A stretch of 11,672 nucleotides of DNA from DAIOFH01 sp036745875. Its GTDB lineage: Bacteria > Planctomycetota > SZUA-567. The notes under the pieces are model-generated. The model did not search any database. It was not told the DNA's origin and worked only from the letters and a program-made list of their open reading frames with translations. The stretch lies in the NCBI GenBank assembly GCA_036745875.1, contig DAIOFH010000123.1:1-11672 (forward strand), read 5' to 3'. A program made the position numbers and the translations under genes. Of the stretch, positions 6,351-11,672 are shown piece after piece (position 1 is the stretch's first letter; the number at the start of each line of letters is the position of its first letter).

Positions 6351-7640
6351 ATGAACCTGCAGGATGTGCTGCGCGGCGTCGGTGGTGCCTTGGACCTGGA
6401 CAAGCGTATTTATTGCGGTTTTAGCGCCAATGTGGATGTGGTCGTCGGAGTGTGGGACGACGATTTCCTGGCTTTCCAGAAATCCGTGAACGTCTTTCCG
6501 CCGCGCCGCGAACAGGCGATAAAGCCACCTTTGGAAACGCGGGAAAAGATTGTCGATTATGGCGCGTGGTATATGGCTCGAGGCCTGGGATGCGACTCGG
6601 ACGTCCGCGGTATCGAAACCATGGCGGCGCTCATGGAAAAACCCGGTAATCTGCTTGCAATTGGCGGAACAGGGGCGCAGGCCACCAACTGGCTTGCTTA
6701 TGCTGGGTTCAGGAACCTGACGCTGTCGGTACCTTACCGCGGTCCTGAACTGGAATCGGTGCTTCATCCGGGGATGACGATCTTTGACAACAACACGGCC
6801 TACCAGGCCGAGATTGACGGTCTGAAAGGTTTTCCGGACGTACATTGCATCATCGACTACGCGGCGGGGACCAAGGTGGGGTTTCGCGACGGTTCGGTGG
6901 CGGAGTCGCCACGGCCGAACAGGGTGATGTTGAGCCAGGACCGCTGCTGCGCGCGCCTGACCATCGCTCCAGGCTTTAAAAAGTCCCTCCTCGCGGAGGA
7001 GGGGGAGGTTGCATTTTTGACTTCGGGTTACAGCGCGCCGCTTACCGAGGGGGCTTTCGACGCATTTATTGCCGATAGCGCCGACTTGATTGCCGAGGCG
7101 AGGAAGAAGAAAGGCAAAGATCTTTTTGTCCATGTGGAGGAATGCCACATGTGGGGGAGCGAGGAATTGCGGCGGAAGACAGTCACGGAGAAAGTGTATC
7201 CTTTCGTCGACAGCGTCGGCATGAATGAGGAGGAACTCGCAGATCTTGCCCGCTTCATGAAGCTAAGTGACAAAAAGGACGAAACGTCCGTACTGAAGGA
7301 AATAGCGTTTCGTTACGGGATAGACAGGGTCAGTATGCACGGTAGCCGAAACTCGCTGACGTTGACCCGGCGCGACCCGGAGAAGGAAAGGATTGCCTTG
7401 GCACTGGCGGTTCTTTTATCCGCCGCGCGCGGTTATTACGGCGATTTTGTGGCCTGCAAGGACATTTTCGCGTTGCCCGAATTGTTGGCCGGCATTGCGC
7501 AGGAAAAAGATGTTCCTCCTTTTCGCGACGCCGGGGACGGGTATGTCGTTGTTGAGATGCCCACCCTCTACGGTATGCCGCTTCGTTCTTCAATTGGGCT
7601 TGGTGACGCTTTTGCCGGTGGAATCATGGGGGTGCTTTAG
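6351..7640 (+). CDS. ADP-dependent phosphofructokinase/glucokinase family sugar kinase
   Basis: A 429-residue member of the ADP-dependent glucokinase/phosphofructokinase family (ribokinase fold), close to the usual 440-470 residues. Visible landmarks in family order: ANVD at 26-29 in the sugar site; IGGTGAQATN 104-113, matching the family GGxxG segment; AFLTSGYS 221-228; the metal-associated HxE in FVHVEE (259-264); FVDSVGMNEEEL (285-296), the NxxE region; and SIGLGDAFAGG (414-424) with catalytic-base candidate Asp419. Known members transfer phosphate from ADP to glucose or fructose 6-phosphate, mainly in Thermococcales, methanogens and animals. Here it sits between permease and ATPase genes in a sugar operon, suggesting it activates the imported sugar for the aldolases. 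AAGGA (6338-6342) lies 8 nt before the ATG. True donor (ADP or ATP) and substrate are unproven; an ordinary PfkB is less likely given these motifs. Confidence 0.82.
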   Translation: MNLQDVLRGVGGALDLDKRIYCGFSANVDVVVGVWDDDFLAFQKSVNVFPPRREQAIKPPLETREKIVDYGAWYMARGLGCDSDVRGIETMAALMEKPGNLLAIGGTGAQATNWLAYAGFRNLTLSVPYRGPELESVLHPGMTIFDNNTAYQAEIDGLKGFPDVHCIIDYAAGTKVGFRDGSVAESPRPNRVMLSQDRCCARLTIAPGFKKSLLAEEGEVAFLTSGYSAPLTEGAFDAFIADSADLIAEARKKKGKDLFVHVEECHMWGSEELRRKTVTEKVYPFVDSVGMNEEELADLARFMKLSDKKDETSVLKEIAFRYGIDRVSMHGSRNSLTLTRRDPEKERIALALAVLLSAARGYYGDFVACKDIFALPELLAGIAQEKDVPPFRDAGDGYVVVEMPTLYGMPLRSSIGLGDAFAGGIMGVL

Positions 7641-7642
7641 AT

Positions 7643-7714
7643 TAGCGCTTTATGAATGGTATCTGGTTCCTTGTTGCGTTTTACGGTGCAACCGGGACGG
7701 ACCGAAAAGCGCTA
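7643..7714 (+). other. Long-range inverted repeat in the kinase-ATPase gap
   Basis: TAGCGCTTT (7643-7651) and AAAGCGCTA (7706-7714) are perfect 9-bp arms enclosing 54 nt. Inside, GTTGC and GCAAC can pair around GTTTTACGGT, so the gap may fold into a multi-stem RNA. It lies between the kinase stop and the ATPase ribosome site. No T-run follows; TACAAT (7728-7733) could be a weak internal -10 but lacks a matching -35. It may be a processing or stability element separating the two parts of the operon. Confidence 0.4.
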
Positions 7715-7758
7715 GGGAAGGGTCGGGTACAATATAAAACGCAATAGAGGAGTTGCAT

Positions 7759-8862
7759 ATGGCTAGTGTAACCATCAAGAATATCGTCAAGCGCTATGGC
7801 TCCGTGCTGGTCGTGAAAAATATCAGTCTCGAAATCAAGGATCAGGAGTTCCTGGTTCTTGTCGGTCCTTCCGGATGCGGAAAGACCACCACTCTGCGAA
7901 TGATCGCCGGATTGGAGGACATAGACGAAGGCGAGATTTACATCGGCGACAAGCTTGTGAACGATATTCAACCGATGGACAGGAATATCGCGATGGTATT
8001 TCAGAATTACGCCCTCTATCCGCATATGAACGTCAAGGACAACATGGGCTTCGGCCTGAAAATGCGCGGCATGGACAAAGAGGAAATTGAAAAGCGCGTC
8101 GATGTCGCGGCGGAAATCCTCGGCATCAAAGACCTGCTTGATCGCCGTCCCAAGCAGCTTTCCGGCGGCCAGCGGCAGCGGGTCGCCGTCGGGCGCTCCA
8201 TCGTAAGGCAGCCGGACGCCTTTCTTTTTGACGAACCGCTGTCCAATCTCGACGCGAAATTACGCGTGCAGATGCGCTCGGAACTGATCAAGCTGCATAC
8301 CAGGCTCAAGTCGACGATGATCTACGTTACTCACGACCAGGTCGAGGCGATGACCATGGGCACCCGGATCGTTGTCATGAACGAGGGCATTATCCAGCAG
8401 GCGGGTACGCCTCTTGAGGTCTACCAGAATCCTGTCAACCGTTTTGTCGCCGGTTTTATCGGCACGCCCGCTATGAACTTCCTTGAGATGCAGGTGGTTG
8501 AAATGGGCGGCGGCGGACTGGTCATGTCGGCTCCGGGCATGGATCTCAATATCCCGTCTTTCCTCGAGGCCAAGATAATGCCGTACGTAGGCCGTAAGGT
8601 CGAGCTTGGCATACGGCCGCAGGATATTTTCGATCCGGAGGTCGGGCATCAGGACGTACCCAAGGACATGGTGTTTCAGGGAGACATCGACGTGGTGGAA
8701 ATTCTCGGGGCGGAACAGATCGTCTATGTCACCGCCGGGCCCTTCAGCATCGTTGCCATGCTTACCATGCGCACCAGCGCCCGCATTGGCAACAGGATGC
8801 CTTTTGCCCTCGATCCGGACCGGGTCATATTCTTCGATCCCGACAGCGGCAAGGCATTGTGA
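7759..8862 (+). CDS. ugpC: ABC transporter ATP-binding protein, MalK/UgpC type
   Basis: A 367-residue ATPase that powers the sugar transporter from the cytoplasmic face. All nucleotide-binding motifs are intact: Walker A GPSGCGKTT (36-44), Q-loop Gln82, signature LSGGQRQRVAVGRS (134-147), Walker B FLFDEP (155-160), D-loop SNLDAK and switch His192. The region from about residue 235 onward is the TOBE/MalK-type regulatory domain, with GIRPQDI about two-thirds of the way to the end; its length matches MalK, MsiK and UgpC. The ATG at 7759 has GAGGAG (7747-7752) 6 nt upstream; a TTG at 7753 is in frame but would sit directly against that site. It follows the kinase rather than the permeases. Family members of this kind often serve more than one transporter, so it may also energise others. 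Confidence 0.94.
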   Translation: MASVTIKNIVKRYGSVLVVKNISLEIKDQEFLVLVGPSGCGKTTTLRMIAGLEDIDEGEIYIGDKLVNDIQPMDRNIAMVFQNYALYPHMNVKDNMGFGLKMRGMDKEEIEKRVDVAAEILGIKDLLDRRPKQLSGGQRQRVAVGRSIVRQPDAFLFDEPLSNLDAKLRVQMRSELIKLHTRLKSTMIYVTHDQVEAMTMGTRIVVMNEGIIQQAGTPLEVYQNPVNRFVAGFIGTPAMNFLEMQVVEMGGGGLVMSAPGMDLNIPSFLEAKIMPYVGRKVELGIRPQDIFDPEVGHQDVPKDMVFQGDIDVVEILGAEQIVYVTAGPFSIVAMLTMRTSARIGNRMPFALDPDRVIFFDPDSGKAL

Positions 8863-8914
8863 GTAGTGAAATTTTCAAAACATTCAATATGCATCATCGG
8901 GGATCATTTTTTGC

Positions 8915-8924
8915 ACGCATGCGT
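8915..8924. other. Perfect 10-bp palindrome in the ATPase-aldolase gap
   Basis: ACGCATGCGT is a perfect palindrome in the 97-nt gap between the ATPase and second aldolase genes. A TATTCT (8931-8936) lies just downstream and could be a weak internal -10, but no convincing -35 precedes it. It may be a regulatory site or chance. Confidence 0.2.
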
Positions 8925-8959
8925 CGCTTTTATTCTAGATCTTTGCTGAAAGGGAAAAA

Positions 8960-9820
8960 ATGCCTATTATCGGCTCAATGGAAATGCTCACCACCGCGTA
9001 CAAGAACGGCTATGCCGTTCCCGGATTTGACGGATGGGACGCCTCCACGTGCCAGAATGTGCTTCTCACCGCCAGGGAGAAAAAATCTCCAGCCCTTTTG
9101 ATCTGCGGCACCAACGAATACGCCACCCTTGGCGCGAAGACCGTCGCCGCCGTTGTGCAGGCAGTCTCCGACGTGCAGGGCATGCCCATCTGTATTCACC
9201 TCGACCATGCCCGAACATATGAACAGGTGGTGGAATGTATTGAAGCCGGTTACAAATCGGTTATGATAGACGGTTCGCTTGGCGATTATGAATATAATGT
9301 CGCGTTGACCAAAAAGGTTGTCGAGTACGCGCATCCGAAAAATATCCCGGTCGAAGCCGAACTCGGCACCATTCTTAACGTCGACGAAATAACCCATGAA
9401 AAATCCGACGCCAAGAAGGCCGTTTACACCGATCCCGACCAGGCCAAGGATTTCGTCAACCGTACCGGCTGCGATTATCTCGCCGTGTCGATAGGAAATG
9501 CCCACGGCTGGTATCCGCAAGCGCCGGTTCTGGATTTCGACACGCTGAAGAATATCCGCGAATCGGTTTCGATCCCGTTGGTGTTGCACGGCGGGTCCGG
9601 AACGCCGGCCGACCAATTGAAAAAAGCCGTTTCGCTTGGCATTTCCAAGGTCAACGTCGCCAGCGAAATCAACCGCTCTTTCAATGCGGTGTATATCCCT
9701 CTCATGCAGGAAGGCAAAACGTGGTGGGCCGAAGCAGAGCTCGCCGGCAACCTGGAAAACCGCAAGGTCATCGCGAAGTGGATGGATAATCTTGAGTCTT
9801 CCGGAAAGCAGAATTATTAG
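8960..9820 (+). CDS. Class II ketose-bisphosphate aldolase, diverged second copy
   Basis: A 286-residue class II aldolase, the same length as the copy at 277 but clearly diverged. The catalytic framework is intact: IHLDHA 79-84 with Asp82 and zinc ligand His83, VEAELG 131-136, GNAHG with His182, LHGGSG with His210, and VNVASE 231-236 at the phosphate site. The early active-site segment differs: PGFDGWD (21-27) stands where the first copy has PAINFSN, so Asp24 replaces the usual Asn, and the second Asn is also Asp. That could shift substrate preference, for example to a different ketose phosphate. AAAGGG (8949-8954) is the ribosome site for the ATG at 8960. It lies between the ATPase and reductase genes and should supply the triose or other aldehyde to the latter. 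Confidence 0.92.
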   Translation: MPIIGSMEMLTTAYKNGYAVPGFDGWDASTCQNVLLTAREKKSPALLICGTNEYATLGAKTVAAVVQAVSDVQGMPICIHLDHARTYEQVVECIEAGYKSVMIDGSLGDYEYNVALTKKVVEYAHPKNIPVEAELGTILNVDEITHEKSDAKKAVYTDPDQAKDFVNRTGCDYLAVSIGNAHGWYPQAPVLDFDTLKNIRESVSIPLVLHGGSGTPADQLKKAVSLGISKVNVASEINRSFNAVYIPLMQEGKTWWAEAELAGNLENRKVIAKWMDNLESSGKQNY

Positions 9821-9832
9821 TCTGGAGAAAAC

Positions 9833-10828
9833 ATGGTTTACGTGGCCAATGACAAGCGATACGACTCGATGCTGTACAATCGCGTCGGCAAAAGCGGGTT
9901 GAAGCTTCCCGCCGTTTCACTCGGGTTATGGCACAACTTCGGCAGCGTCGACAAATACGACAACATGGTCAAGATGGCGGCAGCGGCTTTCGACCTGGGG
10001 ATTACCCACTTCGACCTTGCCAACAACTATGGTCCGGAGCCAGGCAGCGCGGAAGAGAATTTCGGTAAAATCCTCTCTCGCGAGTTCAAGCCATACAGGG
10101 ATGAACTGATCATATCCAGCAAGGCAGGCTATACGATGTGGCCCGGCCCCTATGGCGACTGGGGTTCCAAAAAATACCTCATGGCCAGCTTGGACCAGAG
10201 CCTCGTGCGTATGGGCCTGGATTATGTCGATATCTTCTATTCTCACCGGCCCGATCCGGAAACGCCGCTGGAAGAGACAATGGAAGCGTTGGCTCAGGCG
10301 GCGCGGCTCGGCAAGGCGCTTTATGTCGGCGTGTCGAATTACGATGCAGATGGCACCAGGAAAGCGGCGGCGATTCTCCGCTCTTTGGGAGTCCGTTGTC
10401 TTATCCACCAGCCGAAATTTTCCATGTTCGAGCGATGGATCGAAAACGGTTTGGTTCAGGCCTTGGAAGAGGAGGGCATGGGTACTATTGCCTTCTCCCC
10501 GCTGGCGGAAGGCTTGCTGACCGACAAGTATATCAAAGGCATCCCTGACGGCTCGCGCGCCTCCCGGCCGGAAGCCCATTTGAAGCGCGATCAAGTTACG
10601 CCGGAGAAAATCGCGAAAATAGTCAAGCTGAACGAGCTGGCAGCCAAACGCGGCCAAAGCCTGGCGCAGTTCGCCCTTGTTTGGGCCTTGAAGGTAGGAA
10701 AACTGACTTCGGTGCTGATCGGCGCCAGCCGGACCGAACAAGTTCGCGACAACGTCGCAGCGCTGAACAATCGTGAAATATCGGCAGATGAACTGAAAAC
10801 GGTCAACGATATTTTAGCTGGCGCATAA
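9833..10828 (+). CDS. gpr: Aldo/keto reductase, YghZ/L-glyceraldehyde 3-phosphate reductase type
   Basis: A 331-residue NADPH-type aldo/keto reductase strongly resembling E. coli YghZ, which reduces L-glyceraldehyde 3-phosphate to glycerol 3-phosphate and also accepts methylglyoxal-like aldehydes. Shared stretches include LPAVSLGLWHNFG, AFDLGITHFDLANNYG, PGSAEENFG, YRDELIISSKAGY, MWPGPYG and DYVDIFYSHRPD. The catalytic tetrad is Asp61, Tyr66, Lys97 and His138. The C-terminal cofactor segment SVLIGASRTEQVRDNVAALNN is present. GGAG just upstream precedes the ATG, 12 nt after the aldolase stop, so the two are probably co-translated. As last gene of the operon it likely disposes of an aldehyde made by aldolase cleavage; if the natural sugar is of L configuration at C5, that aldehyde would be L-glyceraldehyde 3-phosphate. 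Substrate is inferred from homology only. Confidence 0.92.
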   Translation: MVYVANDKRYDSMLYNRVGKSGLKLPAVSLGLWHNFGSVDKYDNMVKMAAAAFDLGITHFDLANNYGPEPGSAEENFGKILSREFKPYRDELIISSKAGYTMWPGPYGDWGSKKYLMASLDQSLVRMGLDYVDIFYSHRPDPETPLEETMEALAQAARLGKALYVGVSNYDADGTRKAAAILRSLGVRCLIHQPKFSMFERWIENGLVQALEEEGMGTIAFSPLAEGLLTDKYIKGIPDGSRASRPEAHLKRDQVTPEKIAKIVKLNELAAKRGQSLAQFALVWALKVGKLTSVLIGASRTEQVRDNVAALNNREISADELKTVNDILAGA

Positions 10829-10851
10829 TAAGCATCGGTTCAAATTTACTC

Positions 10852-10884
10852 AATCCCCCTGGACCGAGGTTCAGGGGGATTTTT
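10852..10884 (+). terminator. Rho-independent terminator of the operon
   Basis: AATCCCCCTG (10852-10861) pairs perfectly with CAGGGGGATT (10872-10881), and the run of T continues to 10884. The stem is GC-rich with a 10-nt loop that can itself add two or three pairs. It sits 23 nt after the reductase stop and cleanly separates the sugar operon from the downstream remnant and ridA. Confidence 0.92.
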
Positions 10885-10906
10885 CATCCAAGACGCCGCA
10901 CGTCGG

Positions 10907-10934
10907 TTGTGTTCGCACACGTTCAGTATATAAT
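10907..10934 (+). promoter_or_regulatory. Possible promoter upstream of the lyase remnant and ridA
   Basis: A perfect -10 TATAAT (10929-10934) follows a poor -35 TTGTGT (10907-10912) with a 16-bp spacer. A 6-bp inverted repeat AAGCGC/GCGCTT (10940-10956) follows at once. It may be the original promoter of a lyase-ridA unit or one brought close by deletion of the front of the lyase gene. It would leave ridA with a long leader of about 320 nt. Confidence 0.4.
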
Positions 10935-10961
10935 GCGGGAAGCGCGTCGTGCGCTTGTTGA

Positions 10962-11249
10962 GGCAACTGCGGTGAACCCTGCACCGGCACCTGGCGGGTA
11001 CTGGGCGATTTTTATTTTTCCTGTTCCGATTATATTGCGGCAGAAGGCATGAGTGCCTACAATAGCTCCGCAGGAATCGTTTCCGGAGAATCCGGTGCGG
11101 TGACAGGGAAAATGCGTCTGGATGCCGATTCAGTCGTACTCCTGCTCGATACCGAAGGCGACATCTGTCCGGACTGTTACTCCCGGATTGTTCATGACGG
11201 ACTTTTATCCGTCACCATTGCTGTGAAAAAACATTACCCACCACTTTGA
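10962..11249 (+). pseudogene. dpaL: C-terminal remnant of 2,3-diaminopropionate ammonia-lyase
   Basis: A 95-codon open stretch after a TGA at 10959 matches the C-terminal part of the PLP enzyme DpaL/YgeX (about 400 residues). In order: NCGEP then TW..L, FSCSDYIAAEGM, IVSGESGAVTG, VVLLLDTEGD and Y.RIVHDG. All are familiar from this family, where they read like CG.P..W..L, SC.D..AA.GMR, IISGESGAV.LG, VL.ISTEGDTD. About three quarters of the gene is missing, including the lysine that holds the cofactor. Spacing between SGESGAV and the STEGD-like motif is about 20 residues shorter than I recall for the family, so internal deletion is likely. An ATG at 11049 could start a 66-residue product but has no usable ribosome site. 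Its end overlaps the leader of ridA, whose product detoxifies the lyase's 2-aminoacrylate intermediate. Confidence 0.72.
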
Positions 11250-11264
11250 TTGAGGAGAGTTTCA

Positions 11265-11645
11265 ATGGCGACACCGGTACTTATCAATACGGAAAATGCC
11301 CCTGGCGCGGTTGGCCCTTATTCGCAGGCACTTGCGGGCAACGGCTTGATATTCACTTCAGGGCAACTGCCGCTCGATCCGAAAACAAAGACAATGCCGG
11401 AAGACATCAAGGAACAGGCGGCAATGGCACTGACCAATCTGAAAAATATCCTGGAAGCCGGTGGTTCCGGCATGGATAAGATTCTGAAGACAACGGTTTT
11501 CCTCACTGATATCAATGATTTCGCCAGCGTGAATGAAATCTATGCAACCTTCTTCGGCAAACCCTTCCCGGCCAGGAGCTGTTTCGCGGTCAAGGATCTG
11601 CCTTTGGGAGCCAGGGTGGAAATTGAGGCAGTTGCGCTGGCATAG
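11265..11645 (+). CDS. ridA: RidA, 2-iminobutanoate/2-iminopropanoate deaminase
   Basis: A 126-residue RidA/YjgF/UK114 protein of standard length; homotrimers hydrolyse reactive enamines and imines such as 2-aminoacrylate to pyruvate and ammonia in the cytosol. The start INTENAPGAVGPYSQAL, the FTSGQLPLDP segment, FLTDINDFASVNEIY, and PARSCFAV with the carboxylate-binding Arg104 are all typical, as is the C-terminal VEIEAVA with Glu120. The ATG at 11265 has GAGGAG (11252-11257) 7 nt upstream; an ATG at 11250 coincides with the remnant's stop and lacks a site. It is intact although its neighbour, a lyase that would generate 2-aminoacrylate, is broken. No terminator is visible in the 27 nt that remain after it. 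Confidence 0.95.
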   Translation: MATPVLINTENAPGAVGPYSQALAGNGLIFTSGQLPLDPKTKTMPEDIKEQAAMALTNLKNILEAGGSGMDKILKTTVFLTDINDFASVNEIYATFFGKPFPARSCFAVKDLPLGARVEIEAVALA

Positions 11646-11654
11646 AGTCATTCA

Positions 11655-11672
11655 ATGAAATACTATGACCAT
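11655..11672 (+). CDS. Possible start of a further gene, cut by the window edge
   Basis: An ATG at 11655, nine bases after the ridA stop, opens MKYYDH before the sequence ends. The upstream AGAG is only a weak ribosome site. Too short to identify; it may be a co-transcribed neighbour of ridA. Confidence 0.2.

Noticed and set aside
3144..10828. A sulfosugar (sulfo-EMP type) pathway, suggested by kinase, aldolase and reductase together
   Set aside because: No sulfoquinovosidase, YihU-type reductase, class I SFP aldolase or sulfonate exporter is visible, and the enzyme families differ.
10832..10961. Further upstream pieces of the diaminopropionate ammonia-lyase gene
   Set aside because: Reading the frames before 10962 I could find no convincing family motif; this stretch holds the terminator and a promoter-like sequence instead.
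1..11672. CRISPR arrays, tRNA or rRNA genes
   Set aside because: No regularly spaced direct repeats, tRNA cloverleaf or rRNA-like sequence was seen on either strand.

Overview
The window is a bacterial chromosome segment devoted mostly to sugar uptake and catabolism. A periplasmic binding protein with a Sec signal peptide and no lipobox points to a Gram-negative-type cell envelope. Promoters are sigma-70-like and ribosome sites are GGAG/AAGGAG-like. I cannot name the lineage from sequence alone. Coding DNA is moderately GC-rich, while the two main regulatory gaps (about 60-276 and 2763-3143) are strikingly AT-rich.

Layout. (1) Positions 1-56 hold two adjacent stem-loops that resemble the end of an IS200/IS605-type element lying mostly outside the window. 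(2) 277-1949 is a two-gene unit: a class II ketose-bisphosphate aldolase and a DeoR-family regulator, overlapping by one base. (3) 1953-2762, on the minus strand, is a second DeoR-family regulator. It is paralogous to the first and meets it tail-to-tail with 3 bases between the stops. (4) 2763-3143 is a divergent regulatory region with a good promoter on each strand. (5) 3144-10828 is a seven-gene operon: binding protein, two permeases, an ADP-dependent sugar (phosphate) kinase homologue, an ATP-binding protein, a second class II aldolase and a YghZ-type aldo/keto reductase. A strong intrinsic terminator follows at 10852-10884. (6) 10962-11249 is a decayed C-terminal remnant of 2,3-diaminopropionate ammonia-lyase, followed at once by an intact ridA (11265-11645).

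How the genes may work together (inference). A sugar enters through the family-1 ABC transporter, is phosphorylated by the ADP-dependent-type kinase, and is split by one or both class II aldolases to dihydroxyacetone phosphate plus an aldehyde. The YghZ-like reductase could reduce that aldehyde. The two DeoR paralogues probably sense a phosphorylated intermediate and act at related AT-rich elements found beside three promoters. An ADP-dependent kinase family member inside a bacterial ABC-sugar operon with aldolases and an L-glyceraldehyde-3-phosphate-reductase homologue is the most unusual feature. I know of no described pathway with this composition, but I could not search for one. The substrate cannot be read from the sequence, and no sugar isomerase is present in the window.
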